A stretch of DNA of 64,000 bases from Thalassotalea sp. (GTDB lineage: Bacteria > Pseudomonadota > Gammaproteobacteria > Enterobacterales > Alteromonadaceae). Below the pieces are notes generated by a model. The model was not told the origin of the DNA. It saw nothing but the letters and a program-made list of their open reading frames with translations, and did not search any database. The stretch spans positions 1 through 64,000 of the forward strand of contig JAKVCY010000009.1 of assembly GCA_022448425.1 (NCBI GenBank), given 5' to 3'. Each line of letters starts with the position of its first letter. Position 1 is the stretch's first letter. Positions 18,328 to 27,925 of the stretch are shown here, in pieces. Both the position numbers and the translations under genes were made by a program.

Positions 18328-19410
18328 TTACCGTTTTACAGCAACCTTCTTCGTTACAGAAACATTAGCAATAATGCGTCTGTTTTGCTGATGTGCCGCT
18401 TCATTATTTGCTGCATTCAATAGTCTTTCTTCACCGTAACCAACAACAGATAAACGGCTGCGATCAATTTGGTAGACAGACACAAGGCGTTCAACAATCG
18501 CATTACCGCGGGTTACAGATAGCGCTTTATTGTGTGCGTTTGTGCCAGGACTCGACGTATGCCCTTCGACCTCGAGGTTAATTGACGGGTTAGCCTTCAA
18601 GAAATTAGCCATGGCTTCAACTTCAGCATAGAACTCAGGCTTAATGATCGCTTGGTTGTTGTCAAAATTAACCAAAAGCTGGATAGAGGTAGAGCTATCG
18701 ACAAAAATTGTACAGCCGTTTACGTTAACTTTATCAACCATAGGTGTGCTCGGGCATTTATCTTTGCTGTCTATAACGCCGTCTTTATCACTATCAATAG
18801 CCTTTGCAGCGGCAATTGCTGTTGGCTTTGAGGTAGAACTACTGCGACTTTCACCACCGAAGAAGTAAATAAAGCCTACTTGTGTCGTTAATTCATCGTA
18901 ACGATCTGAGAATTGATAGTTTGCCTTACTTTCAAAATAGATCGCTGATTTATTGCTTAAGTAGTGACGGTAGCCTGCACCAAGGTTACCTGAAATTTGT
19001 GAGCTACCAATATCTAGGTTGTTTACACCACCAATAACATAAAAGTTCTTTTCTGTTGGGAAAAACAACAGATCCACAGCTAATGATGAACCATCAGGCT
19101 CTACAGATTCGAATTCTGAGTATTCTGCTTGTAAATCAAATTGTGCGTAAGACAAACGGAATTCAGTAGACGGTAACCAACGATAGCTAACTTCACCGCC
19201 AAATCCATTACCTTGGTCCATATATGAGTTGCTATCAGCAGTAAATGTTCGTTCATTATCTGTCTGAATGTTCATTAAATGAAAGCCAGCAGTATACTGA
19301 CCAACAAGCTCACTTCCTGTTGGTTGTTCGTTGGCAAATGAACTAAATGTTGAGGTCAACAAGCTAGCACCAATGAGTGCGGCAAGCTTTGTTTTTGTTG
19401 TTGTTTTCAT
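18328..19410 (-). CDS. OmpA-family outer-membrane protein with thrombospondin type 3 calcium linker
   Basis: The 360-residue protein has a signal peptide (about 1-26), an eight-strand type beta-barrel region (about 30-195), and a short calcium-binding TSP3-like linker (DSDKDGVIDSKDKC, about 205-219). A C-terminal OmpA peptidoglycan-binding domain (about 240-350) contains EGHTSSPGTNAHNKALS and the family arginine in NRRI. It anchors the outer membrane to the cell wall. It is flanked by its own terminator downstream. The neighbourhood (ligase-type protein, LapD/LapG) is surface-related. Confidence 0.9.
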   Translation of the reverse strand: MKTTTKTKLAALIGASLLTSTFSSFANEQPTGSELVGQYTAGFHLMNIQTDNERTFTADSNSYMDQGNGFGGEVSYRWLPSTEFRLSYAQFDLQAEYSEFESVEPDGSSLAVDLLFFPTEKNFYVIGGVNNLDIGSSQISGNLGAGYRHYLSNKSAIYFESKANYQFSDRYDELTTQVGFIYFFGGESRSSSTSKPTAIAAAKAIDSDKDGVIDSKDKCPSTPMVDKVNVNGCTIFVDSSTSIQLLVNFDNNQAIIKPEFYAEVEAMANFLKANPSINLEVEGHTSSPGTNAHNKALSVTRGNAIVERLVSVYQIDRSRLSVVGYGEERLLNAANNEAAHQQNRRIIANVSVTKKVAVKR

Positions 19411-19513
19411 AGGGGGCTATCCTAATTAAATCGTATTATTGTGGTGTTAATTCTGGTGTTACTTGTATCGCTGAAATTATATCGATATGTGCCAAGATAT
19501 TATATCCAATCAG

Positions 19514-20902
19514 TTATTTAATTGGTTTTTGCTTCACTAGCAAATACCTTGATTGCCACGCGAGTGTGAGGATTAAAGTAAAGTAAGCTGCATTGGCTGG
19601 CGCTTGAAGATTGAAATCGACACTGATGTGAATAAGCATACCTATGATGGCCATCATGCAGCCAAATGCCGTCCCCTTCATCAATGGATGTCGACGATGT
19701 CGCATTGCATACAAGCTTTGCCATAGTGCACTTATAACAATTGCAGCCAAAATCAGCGTAGCAGGAATTCCATATTCAACTGCAAATTGAATGTAGTCAT
19801 TGTGGGCATGATCGTAAAATAGCGTAATATTTGGCCCCTTAACTGAAGGGAAAACGGTGTAGAAACTCCCAGCCCCAGTGCCTGTTAAAGGGTATTGCTT
19901 GATAAGCTCCAAGCTATCGATAACAACTTCATCTCTCGTTTCTTGGGTAAAACTGGTTTGCGCTAGTCGCTCTTGGACCTTATCAATGCCAAACCAGGCG
20001 CCTAGGATAAAAGTGTCTATAACGAGTAGGCTGGCGAGTAAAATTATCAGGCTCTTACTGCGATCTTTAAAGTAAAAGAAGGCGAGAATACCTGTGGCGG
20101 TCATGGATATAAAAAACGCAGCGTTTCCCATGCGAGATTTTGACAAGACTAAGGCGATTACCATAAGCGCAAGTGCAATACGCAATGCTGCTTTGCCTTT
20201 CATCAGGCTACTTATCAATTTTCTCAATTGAGCTTTTTTACTTTGTTGTTGGCCACGGTTTAAACCTGCAACAATGAGCCCGATACCGATAGACAAACAA
20301 AGCAATAAGAAATTAGCGAAATGGTTTTTATAGACAAAACTGCCCGTTGCGATATGGCTATTTTCTAGTGACAGTAACCAAGAAGTAGGGGAGCCCGATA
20401 ATGCCATAAGGCTGCCGTAAACTGCTTGGAATGTGCCTGCAAGGACGATAACCAGGAGGGTTTGTTTCAAGCGCTTTTCTGAATTAACGAGTAAGATAGT
20501 TAACAACATTACAGCCCAATAAGACCAGCCAAGTAGTGACCCTACACGTGTTTCACTTACGTCTAGTGACAGTGTGTTTGCAGTAGAAGGAACATCTGCA
20601 AAGAGAGCTTCTAACGCTGGGCTTAGAGTGAACAATATATCTCTTGACAGCGCAAAGGTTTGGAACAATATCCAAAGTTGGACGAAAGTAAATGCCGCTA
20701 TCAATGATTTGTATTGCGCAACTTCACTTTTGATAGAGATATTAAATACAAGCGCTTTAATGAAAACGCTGGCGAGTAACATCAACGAAGTTACTTCGAG
20801 AATACTCCATGCCCACGGGCGGTTGGAGCCTAAAGGAATGGGCAGCCAAAAAATCAGTGCTAAAAAGCAGTAAAATTGTATATGCCCTATTTGTGAACGC
20901 AT
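19514..20902 (-). CDS. O-antigen ligase / polymerase family membrane protein (Wzy_C)
   Basis: The 462-residue protein has about 11-12 hydrophobic segments. The large loop near residues 340-370 has GTGAGSFYTVFP and DHAHNDYIQ, the conserved His-containing loop of the O-antigen ligase (WaaL)/Wzy_C superfamily. These inner-membrane enzymes transfer or polymerise undecaprenyl-linked glycans in the periplasm. It lies outside the main polysaccharide locus, 4.8 kb away and on the other strand, so it could serve lipopolysaccharide, the exopolysaccharide, or protein glycosylation. A terminator for the preceding gene lies just upstream. Confidence 0.85.
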   Translation of the reverse strand: MRSQIGHIQFYCFLALIFWLPIPLGSNRPWAWSILEVTSLMLLASVFIKALVFNISIKSEVAQYKSLIAAFTFVQLWILFQTFALSRDILFTLSPALEALFADVPSTANTLSLDVSETRVGSLLGWSYWAVMLLTILLVNSEKRLKQTLLVIVLAGTFQAVYGSLMALSGSPTSWLLSLENSHIATGSFVYKNHFANFLLLCLSIGIGLIVAGLNRGQQQSKKAQLRKLISSLMKGKAALRIALALMVIALVLSKSRMGNAAFFISMTATGILAFFYFKDRSKSLIILLASLLVIDTFILGAWFGIDKVQERLAQTSFTQETRDEVVIDSLELIKQYPLTGTGAGSFYTVFPSVKGPNITLFYDHAHNDYIQFAVEYGIPATLILAAIVISALWQSLYAMRHRRHPLMKGTAFGCMMAIIGMLIHISVDFNLQAPANAAYFTLILTLAWQSRYLLVKQKPIK

Positions 20903-20935
20903 GTTGTTTTTGTTGTCACGTATAAACGTAAATAA

Positions 20936-20955
20936 AAAGCCCCTATTTGGGGCTT
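20936..20955 (-). terminator. Rho-independent terminator after the small exported-protein gene
   Basis: AAGCCCC and GGGGCTT form a seven-base-pair stem with a short loop, and the minus strand runs on into TTTTTATTT. It lies downstream of the gene ending at 21072. Confidence 0.75.
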
Positions 20956-21071
20956 AACTGTAATATTTGCTAGTGGACTTTACTAACGAACTTTACCTGC
21001 GAACCTTGTTAACGAACTCAGTACGTCGAGTTACGACCGAAGGGTATCGATTGCTAGAGGTATTCTACTCT

Positions 21072-21539
21072 CTAGTTATTAGATGCTGTATCAGCTTCAG
21101 GCGAGCCACCATTACGGCCACCAATGATTGGTGGTGTGGTTGCTGAAGATGGAGCAACAATCGACAAGTTACCCGCAGCCGTAGGCTCCGATAGAGTTAC
21201 AGGATCACCACCGCCAGCAATAGCAGCTAGTAAAACATCAGCTGGTTGCATTAGGCCAGTATCAGCAGCAAACTGCATAAGGTCTTGGTGTTGCTCTGCA
21301 GGTGTTAATGAGATTACTGTTTCAACGATTTGATCTGCTACTGCTGGGCATGACGTTAATAATTCTGTAAGTGTACTTGCGATATTTTCCGCACCAGATG
21401 TAACTTCAGTTGAAAGTACCGTGCTAAAATCATCACAGTTTACGTCTGCCGCACTTGGTGCAGCGCTATTTTCTTGAGCAAAAGAAGTACTGGCAAAACC
21501 TAAGGCCAATACGGTTAAAACTGCTTTTTTCATATCCAT
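21072..21539 (-). CDS. Small exported protein of unknown function
   Basis: The 155-residue product starts at ATG 21539 with GGAG upstream and has a clear signal peptide (MKKAVLTVLALGFASTSFA). The mature part is alanine/threonine-rich and acidic. It contains two cysteines (about 35 and 64) and a helical middle region (ENIASTLTELL, DLMQFAADTGL), and ends in a low-complexity Gly/Pro/Ser tail (PPIIGGRNGGSPEAD). I do not recognise the family. It has its own terminator. Its position between an O-antigen-ligase-type gene and lapD suggests a surface role, but this is only context. Confidence 0.75.
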   Translation of the reverse strand: MDMKKAVLTVLALGFASTSFAQENSAAPSAADVNCDDFSTVLSTEVTSGAENIASTLTELLTSCPAVADQIVETVISLTPAEQHQDLMQFAADTGLMQPADVLLAAIAGGGDPVTLSEPTAAGNLSIVAPSSATTPPIIGGRNGGSPEADTASNN

Positions 21540-21773
21540 TACTACTTCTCCAGGTTACTACTGTTCAGTTATGTCTGGTCTCGTCTTACTTAGCTATAAG
21601 TTAGTTCGATTCAAAATCGACAGAGCCGAAACGTTTAGCTGCCTCGCCCACTTTAGAACATATCTACTTTAGAACATATCTATGTTAAGTTTAAATTTGT
21701 TTGCTCAAAAAATCAACGAGAAGCTGTGCCAGCCTGCTAATTCTCTGGCGTTTAGCAAAAATTGCTATCAGGC

Positions 21774-23732
21774 TTAAATCGCTTCCGGTTTTTTGATGCC
21801 ATAGCCCTGATAGTAATCAACAAATAGTGTTTGAAGTTGCTCTGCCTGGCTAGGTGTTTCAACCATCTCAGCAATCACTGTTATATTGAGGCTATGCGCA
21901 ATATTGGTTAGGGACTGAATAAATAGCTGATTCTCAGGAGACTTTTCAACTTGCAAACAGTAACTGCCATCTATTTTTACATGCGTTGGTTTAATTCGCA
22001 TTAAATGGGCAAACGAAGAAGTGCTTGCACCAAATCTTTCGATAGTTATTTTACAACCGAGCGCTTTAAGCCGTTCTAGCAATTCAAGCACGTTATCGGC
22101 GTGATAATTCAAACTCTCTTCATTGATTTCGAAAGTTATTAGCTCTGCTATGTCACTATGAGACTCAATTTGATTGATTAACCAATGGCTAAATGAGCGC
22201 GCTTTTAGCGACGCTGCACTTACGTTAATAGCAAATTCTTTTTTCTTATCGGCAACTAGTGCTAGTGCTTTTGAGATCACCATTTGATCAAGCTGAACAG
22301 CAAGGTTTAGTCTTTCTGCAACTCGCACAAGCTTGCCAACAGGAATCGTGTTAGTGTCTTCTTTACCTGTGAATCGGGCAAATAGCTCTTGATAAACGAC
22401 TTTAGCATCAACATCGCATATGTCTTGCGCGACAAAACTCACCTGCTCTTGATTTAGAATATGCTCGAGTTCATCCTTCCATTTGTTAGAGCCTTGCGGA
22501 AGTGATGAGTCCGAAGAGAACGCCCAACCAGCCTGGGCCTCTTGAGCCGCTACTAGCGCGTTGTCTGCCATCGACATAATTGTTCCGAGTTCGCCGTTTA
22601 CTTCATAAAGTGTGGCACCGATACAAGCTAAGCTTTTGCCAGAGATTGCATCACCTGTTGCGTCATTTACAATAAAAGCGCTTTCTTGAAAACGACTCAT
22701 AAGGCTTTCAATTAGTTGTTGGCATTGGCTTTTATCATCGTCATCAACGAGTATTGCAAATTCACCGCCGGTTAACCTGTAGGCCTTAATAATCCTATCT
22801 TCAGGTGTTTGCTTGATGGTTTCTTTTAGTGCTTTAGTCGCCTCAAGTACGTAGTTGTCACCTGCGACATAGCCGTTGGCTTTGTTAATAGCATCCAAGC
22901 TCATCAAGCGCACAATAATTAAGTATCCAGCATGTGCTTGTTCTTGGTCACTGAGAAGAGAAGAAAATTGATTGTTGAAAGCGCGTCTATTACTGAGCTG
23001 AGTAAGCTCGTCGACAAATGCATATTTTTGGTATTTTTCGGTTTGTTCACTTAAATCGTTAAACATCTTTTGTAAGATGTGCGACATTCTATTCATTGCT
23101 TTAACAAACAAGTTAAGCTCAACAGGCTTAGGAATGTCACTTACTTGGACAAAGTTACCCTGACAAATTTCATCCGCTTGTTTTGCTGCACGTTTTATTG
23201 GTGTTGTAATGGTTCTAAGTACGAAAAATACTAAGGTGCCAGCAAAAACGAATAATCCTAAAATCATCCAGAAGCTATTAACGGCGCTATGCCATAATTT
23301 TAGATAACCAAATCCAGGATGACTCATGACTGCCAATGTTTTGGGTTTTACCCAACCATCAAATACTTCAGTTTCTGCCATTGGTGGATTCAATGGGAAA
23401 AGTTGAATAAACCATTGAGGGACTTGGTCTAACTCGATAGGGTTATGACGCTCAAGCATCACACTGCCGTCGCTGTTGGTTAGGATAACGTGTTGATAAT
23501 AACCACTGTCAAAAATAGCGCTCACCATGCTATCAATGGTGGCCATTTCTTCTTCAATTCCTACAAAAGGTGCAATTGATAGGCCTAGGGATGTGGCAGT
23601 ATCCTGCGCATTAGATTCGAGCTGGCGGTCGATAAAGTGGCTAGTATTGACGACATTAATCCATACGGTACCGAGAAAAACTAAAGATAAAACGGATATT
23701 AGCCCTAAATATAAACGTTTAGATAAACTCAT
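21774..23732 (-). CDS. lapD: LapD-like c-di-GMP receptor (degenerate GGDEF-EAL, membrane)
   Basis: The 652-residue protein has a helix at about 7-27, a periplasmic LapD/MoxY-type domain (28-150) and a second helix (about 154-175). A HAMP region, a GGDEF domain (about 235-400) and an EAL domain (about 410-645) follow. Both catalytic signatures are altered: LTGGEF replaces GGDEF, and QELFARF replaces EALxR. So it probably binds rather than makes or breaks c-di-GMP. In Pseudomonas fluorescens, LapD bound to c-di-GMP sequesters the periplasmic protease LapG and keeps the LapA adhesin on the surface. The lapG-like gene lies 34 bases upstream in the same operon, which strongly supports the assignment. 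Confidence 0.9.
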   Translation of the reverse strand: MSLSKRLYLGLISVLSLVFLGTVWINVVNTSHFIDRQLESNAQDTATSLGLSIAPFVGIEEEMATIDSMVSAIFDSGYYQHVILTNSDGSVMLERHNPIELDQVPQWFIQLFPLNPPMAETEVFDGWVKPKTLAVMSHPGFGYLKLWHSAVNSFWMILGLFVFAGTLVFFVLRTITTPIKRAAKQADEICQGNFVQVSDIPKPVELNLFVKAMNRMSHILQKMFNDLSEQTEKYQKYAFVDELTQLSNRRAFNNQFSSLLSDQEQAHAGYLIIVRLMSLDAINKANGYVAGDNYVLEATKALKETIKQTPEDRIIKAYRLTGGEFAILVDDDDKSQCQQLIESLMSRFQESAFIVNDATGDAISGKSLACIGATLYEVNGELGTIMSMADNALVAAQEAQAGWAFSSDSSLPQGSNKWKDELEHILNQEQVSFVAQDICDVDAKVVYQELFARFTGKEDTNTIPVGKLVRVAERLNLAVQLDQMVISKALALVADKKKEFAINVSAASLKARSFSHWLINQIESHSDIAELITFEINEESLNYHADNVLELLERLKALGCKITIERFGASTSSFAHLMRIKPTHVKIDGSYCLQVEKSPENQLFIQSLTNIAHSLNITVIAEMVETPSQAEQLQTLFVDYYQGYGIKKPEAI

Positions 23733-23766
23733 ATTTTTCTTCTTTTACTTGTCTAGTAGTCATTGT

Positions 23767-24429
23767 TTATTCGCCATGTTCAATGCGATTAATAATATCT
23801 TGCCATGAACTGTGGCTGCCTTTTTCTTTAATCTTTCTACCTCGCCCCTGTGCCTTAGCAGCCCATAGACCGTCTGCATTAAAGCTATAGATAGGCTTTA
23901 GGTCTTTGCGATAACTGGCGGGCAATATTTTTCGGTTGATGTTGTCCAGTACTAGTGGCATTGCGTCTGGCGTCTCAAAATACGCGAGTACCATATGTGA
24001 TTGTCGAATACGCAGTGCACGGACATACATCAACCTAAGTTTATCTTCTTCAATGCCAAGTGCTCTTAGAGTGAAATACTTAGCAATGGTGAAATCTTCA
24101 CAATCTCCGGCATTTTTCCCCAGAAATTCTAAGGGCGTCGCCCAATAATCTTTTTGTCCCCAAACTCGTTCATCTGCGACGAATCGAACTTCGTTAAAAA
24201 AGCGATTTACTCGTGTGAGTTTTTCTTTTTCAGAATCTTGCTGTGCGTCGTCGACGAGTGTTTGCCATTCTTCAACTCGCTCTTTTGCGTCCTCACCAAA
24301 TTGTTGCTCAACACGTTCTAACAAACCTTCCGGGAAAATATTAATAGGAGTGTTGGCGAGTAGGTAAAAACCAACTAATGCGAAGTTGAATGCAATAACA
24401 AGCTTTGCAATTTTGGCTACCGAGGGCAA
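23767..24429 (-). CDS. lapG: LapG-like periplasmic cysteine protease (BTLCP family)
   Basis: The 220-residue protein has an N-terminal hydrophobic segment (about 8-26) and a transglutaminase-like cysteine protease domain. The catalytic triad is visible: C110 in GDCEDF, H145 in QSHMVL and D162 in VLDNIN. LapG cleaves large RTX-type adhesins near their N-terminal retention module when c-di-GMP is low; lapD directly downstream encodes its inhibitor. The only in-frame start is TTG at 24429, because no in-frame ATG precedes the signal segment. No adhesin gene or type I secretion genes are in the window. Confidence 0.9.
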   Translation of the reverse strand: MPSVAKIAKLVIAFNFALVGFYLLANTPINIFPEGLLERVEQQFGEDAKERVEEWQTLVDDAQQDSEKEKLTRVNRFFNEVRFVADERVWGQKDYWATPLEFLGKNAGDCEDFTIAKYFTLRALGIEEDKLRLMYVRALRIRQSHMVLAYFETPDAMPLVLDNINRKILPASYRKDLKPIYSFNADGLWAAKAQGRGRKIKEKGSHSSWQDIINRIEHGE

Positions 24430-24593
24430 GGAAATGTGCTCATATCAAATAAGTTTAAAGGGAAATGAAACGCTTAGCTTTTTACATCTTATTGCATACG
24501 AGCTTAATTACTAAAACAAAATCTATCAAGTAGCGCTTCTTTCATGAGTAAACTTTCCATAAATAACAGCTAAATTTCGTCTTCGAATAAAAA

Positions 24594-24625
24594 AAATCCC
24601 GCTCTGCATGCGCATTGCGGGATTT
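24594..24625 (-). terminator. Terminator hairpin after the PEP-CTERM gene
   Basis: AAATCCCGC and GCGGGATTT form a nine-base-pair stem, and the minus strand continues into a T run. It lies just downstream of the gene ending at 24646 and upstream of lapG. Confidence 0.75.
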
Positions 24626-24645
24626 GATTGTTCTGTTTCTTGCGA

Positions 24646-25314
24646 TTACTTGCTTTTAAAGCGTCTCGTAGCGAATAGAATTAGCGCTAGACCGAATAGC
24701 ATAATTGCATTTGGTTCAGGCACTTTAACTGCTGTGATAACGCGAAGTTGGTCAGCATATGGAGCTCGAACGAAAAGTTCTAAGTCAATTTGGCTGCCAG
24801 TCACTACGAAGTTATCTTGCGTATTGTTAGTGCCGTAAAAGTCTTCAACTTCTAGACCTCGACCGTTGCTGTTAGTGCTGTATACTGTACCTGCTGCACC
24901 TAAAACTAAGTCTGAAGCGTCAAGTAAATTTGCACTGAATGGGTGAGCTGAACTCTCTCGGTAACCAGTCCAGATAACAGCTAAGATTTCAGTCTCAAAA
25001 CTGAAAGATTCTTCTGCTGAGAAGGAACCGCGGTCATAATCATCACCAACAGCATCAAAGTTAAAAATGTAGCTGTTTAGTTCCGTACCAGCAGCAAGCA
25101 CGCCGCTTAGGCCTGTAGAAGCAAGATAATCAACGCCAAGGTCGTCTGTTAACGTGAAGTTTTCTTGCTCTGTGTATAAAAAGATATCGGTATCGCTTTC
25201 TGGTTGAGCATTAGCCTCAAGAGATGCAGGTGTCGTGTCGCTAACGATAATTCCTGCTTGTGCATTATTCGCAAGTAACAAGGCTGCTAATAAAAATAAT
25301 GTACTTCTAATCAT
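24646..25314 (-). CDS. PEP-CTERM sorting-domain protein
   Basis: The start is taken at ATG 25314, where AGGA precedes a normal signal peptide (MIRSTLFLLAALLLANNAQA); the longer frame to 25395 adds 27 residues with no such support. The 222-residue product has an extracellular-type beta-rich body and a C-terminal VPEPNAIMLFGLALILFATRRF. This is the Pro-Glu-Pro motif, hydrophobic helix and basic tail that define PEP-CTERM proteins. These are processed by exosortase (EpsH/XrtA) and linked with exopolysaccharide loci. No exosortase gene is in this window, but the polysaccharide locus begins 345 bases away, divergently. Confidence 0.9.
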   Translation of the reverse strand: MIRSTLFLLAALLLANNAQAGIIVSDTTPASLEANAQPESDTDIFLYTEQENFTLTDDLGVDYLASTGLSGVLAAGTELNSYIFNFDAVGDDYDRGSFSAEESFSFETEILAVIWTGYRESSAHPFSANLLDASDLVLGAAGTVYSTNSNGRGLEVEDFYGTNNTQDNFVVTGSQIDLELFVRAPYADQLRVITAVKVPEPNAIMLFGLALILFATRRFKSK

Positions 25315-25658
25315 TTTTTTAATCCTAAACGGTATACAGATACAGTCATATTCAAGGCTCAAATAATACGTTGAACCGACTATCATTCCTACCAATTATG
25401 CAGTAAAAACAAAATACTCGTTTAATTTTATGCATAACTACTCTGTGTGCTATTGATTCATGCAATTACTATTCCGTTTTATAAAAGCTCAATAAAAACA
25501 GTGTTTTGTTATATTATCTTTGCTATCAGTCGAATTAAATAACTTAAGGTGTAAAATATTTCGACATATACGAAAGCATTAATTCTCAATAGCTTGTCGG
25601 TTTACATAAGCATCACTTTTGTTTTAGTTTATGCCTTTTATGGCCAATTGGATAGCCA

Positions 25659-26390
25659 ATGAAAGTTACTGTAGTTACTGCGGTATTAAATGGTGTGTCA
25701 ACGATTGCTGAGTGCATTGCTTCAGTGCGGGATCAAAGTTATGCCAATATTGAGCACCTTGTGGTTGATGGTGGCTCTACGGATGGCACCATTGAGCTGT
25801 TGGAATCTATGGGTGTTGCTTTTATTTCTTCTCGTGACGCCGGCATATATAGCGCTTTCAACAGAGGCATTAGGTTGGCTACCGGTGATGTCATCCATAT
25901 ACTGAATGCGGACGACAAGTATAAAAATAACAAAGTTGTCGAAAATGTAATGACGAAGCTATCTGAAACTGCCGCAGATATTTGTCACGGCAGGATAGAG
26001 CAAACTTCAGAGACAGGTGAAGTTCTTCGACTTGTCGGTAGAGGTATTAATTTGACTCAACTTCGAAAGAAAATGTGGGTGGCACATCCTTCAGTATTTG
26101 TGAGAAGAGACGTCTATAGTACCTATGGCTTGTTCAGTGAAGGTTTCAAGGTTGCTGCTGATCATGAATTTTTATTGAGGGTTTGGTCAAAAGTAAACAT
26201 TACCTTTCTACCTGAAGTTTTAGTGACAATGAGACTTGGCGGAGCGAGTAACTCGCAGGTCGAGCTCAGTTACAGGGAGTCAATGGCTACGTCGATTATC
26301 CATGGCGCACACCCGCTCAAAGCTGTTGCTCGTTACTATTTTGAACGTGCTAAAAGCTTGCTTTTACGATGGAGAAGCAATGAGAATTAG
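25659..26390 (+). CDS. Family 2 glycosyltransferase
   Basis: The 243-residue protein starts with the GT2 fold: VTVVTAVLNGVSTIAECIASV, then VDGGSTDGT, and the metal-binding type LNADDKY. Such enzymes add a sugar from a nucleotide donor to the lipid-linked glycan on the cytoplasmic face of the inner membrane. It is the first gene of the polysaccharide locus and overlaps the acyltransferase by 11 bases. Start ATG at 25659. Confidence 0.9.
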   Translation: MKVTVVTAVLNGVSTIAECIASVRDQSYANIEHLVVDGGSTDGTIELLESMGVAFISSRDAGIYSAFNRGIRLATGDVIHILNADDKYKNNKVVENVMTKLSETAADICHGRIEQTSETGEVLRLVGRGINLTQLRKKMWVAHPSVFVRRDVYSTYGLFSEGFKVAADHEFLLRVWSKVNITFLPEVLVTMRLGGASNSQVELSYRESMATSIIHGAHPLKAVARYYFERAKSLLLRWRSNEN

Positions 26391-26913
26391 ACCTATTGTT
26401 GGAGGCTTTCGCACTTTATCACTGCTTATTTACTTAAAGCTGTTTCATAAAGCTGAAGGTTGGAAGTACTTCTTTGGAAGCTGGTCGAACTTTCGAGTTG
26501 AGAAGGGGAGCATAAATCTTTCCTCCGGCGTGTGGATTGAAGAAGGTACACTCATTCATTGTGTCAGTGGCAAAGTGTCAATCGGCGAACGAACCTTTAT
26601 TAATCGACTAGTGACAGTAATATGTAGAGGGGGAGTGCATATTGGCAAAGATGTACTAATTGGTGATAATGTTTCTATTCACGATCATGACCACGATACG
26701 CAAACTGCTGATTTACCTTATGGAAAGCAAGGCTATCGAATACAGGGTGTTGAGATCGGTGACAATGTTTGGGTAGGTAGCCATAGTGTGATCCTCAAGG
26801 GCGCTACCATTGGCGCTGGCAGTGTGATTGCTGCTGGATCAGTGGTCAATCAGCCTATACCTCAGGGTGAATTATGGGGCGGCGTACCCGCCAAATTCAT
26901 AAAGAAAATTTAA
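26380..26913 (+). CDS. Left-handed beta-helix acyltransferase (WcaF/maltose O-acetyltransferase type)
   Basis: The start is ATG 26380 with GGAG upstream, overlapping the preceding gene by 11 bases; an upstream in-frame ATG at 26236 lies deep inside that gene and is rejected. The 177-residue product has hexapeptide repeats (IGKDVLIGDNVSI, IGDNVWVGS, IGAGSVIAAGS) and ends GGVPAKFIKKI, typical of O-acetyltransferases that decorate surface sugars. The catalytic histidine is probably within SIHDHDHD. Confidence 0.9.
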   Translation: MRIRPIVGGFRTLSLLIYLKLFHKAEGWKYFFGSWSNFRVEKGSINLSSGVWIEEGTLIHCVSGKVSIGERTFINRLVTVICRGGVHIGKDVLIGDNVSIHDHDHDTQTADLPYGKQGYRIQGVEIGDNVWVGSHSVILKGATIGAGSVIAAGSVVNQPIPQGELWGGVPAKFIKKI

Positions 26914-26983
26914 TTTCTTCATTCATGAGTTGAAACAAGTGTCTAACACAAGCGTTTTGCTCGTTGGGTAAAAGGGACAAGTC

Positions 26984-27925
26984 TTGAAGCCAGTTTTCAT
27001 ATTCTGTACTCCACGCTCTGGCTCAACGTTATTGCAACGTTTGCTTGTTAGCCACCCTCAGATTGCAAGTGTGTCAGAACCTTGGATACTGTTGCCCTTT
27101 GTCAATGCAACGAAACCCGAGAATATTCTCGCAAGTTACTCCCACCAGACGAGCGTTAAAGCTACTAATAATTTCATTAATAAGATGTCCCAAGGTGTTT
27201 ACCAAGCGAAATTACGGGAGTTTGTGCTCGGTTTATATGAGGCTGCTGCAACGGGTAATGAAACTTATTTTCTAGATAAAACACCTAGGTATTACTACAT
27301 CATTGATGAAATTGCAGCATTGTTTCCCGAAGCTAAGTTTATCTTTCTAAACAGAGACCCTAGAGACACGTTGGCATCTGTAATTGATACTTGGTGCAAT
27401 GGTGGTTTCTTGCGTCTCTATAAGCATCATGATGATCTGTATTTAGCGCCAAAGTTACTGTCGCAAGCTTATGAAAAATATACAGAACGATCGCTTGTAG
27501 TAAATTATGAAGATTTAGTCAGTGACCACCAATCTTTGTGTCAACGCATCTTTGAACATTTGGAGCTAGATTCATTCAAGGTAGCACTCGAACAAACAAA
27601 CATAGGGAACGCAGAACACGAGATGGGAGATAGTGCCGGCCAAAGGAAGTACTCATTGCCCAGCAAAAACTCTATTGGCAATTGGCAAAAAACGTTTAAT
27701 AACCCAGTTAGGCGGTGGTTTTTAAAAGGATATCTGAAGAATATTGACTCCAGCAATCAATATTCTATCGCTTCTATCGAGAAAGTTGAGAATATGAATA
27801 ATCAAGTATGGAGAAATTTTAGCGATCTATTCGATATATTCTCCTTAATGATTGTTAACACTGTGCCTTTACAGATTTTATTGAATAGAAAAAAAAGAAA
27901 TAAAGCAGTTAAGTGTTATGAGTAG
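26984..27925 (+). CDS. Sulfotransferase-family protein
   Basis: The 313-residue protein begins KPVFIFCTPRSGSTLLQRLL, the 5'-phosphosulfate loop of PAPS-dependent sulfotransferases. It continues with FIFLNRDPRDTLAS, the 3'-phosphate loop (about residues 120-133). Sulfotransferases move a sulfate from PAPS to a hydroxyl; here the substrate would be the polysaccharide or a precursor, giving an anionic polymer. The start is TTG at 26984 preceded by AGGGA. The flippase gene overlaps its end by eight bases, so they are one operon. Confidence 0.85.
   Translation: MKPVFIFCTPRSGSTLLQRLLVSHPQIASVSEPWILLPFVNATKPENILASYSHQTSVKATNNFINKMSQGVYQAKLREFVLGLYEAAATGNETYFLDKTPRYYYIIDEIAALFPEAKFIFLNRDPRDTLASVIDTWCNGGFLRLYKHHDDLYLAPKLLSQAYEKYTERSLVVNYEDLVSDHQSLCQRIFEHLELDSFKVALEQTNIGNAEHEMGDSAGQRKYSLPSKNSIGNWQKTFNNPVRRWFLKGYLKNIDSSNQYSIASIEKVENMNNQVWRNFSDLFDIFSLMIVNTVPLQILLNRKKRNKAVKCYE

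Noticed and set aside
26236-26380. Longer N-terminus for the acyltransferase
   Set aside because: It would overlap the preceding glycosyltransferase gene by 155 bases and adds 48 residues with no family match; ATG 26380 has a good ribosome site.
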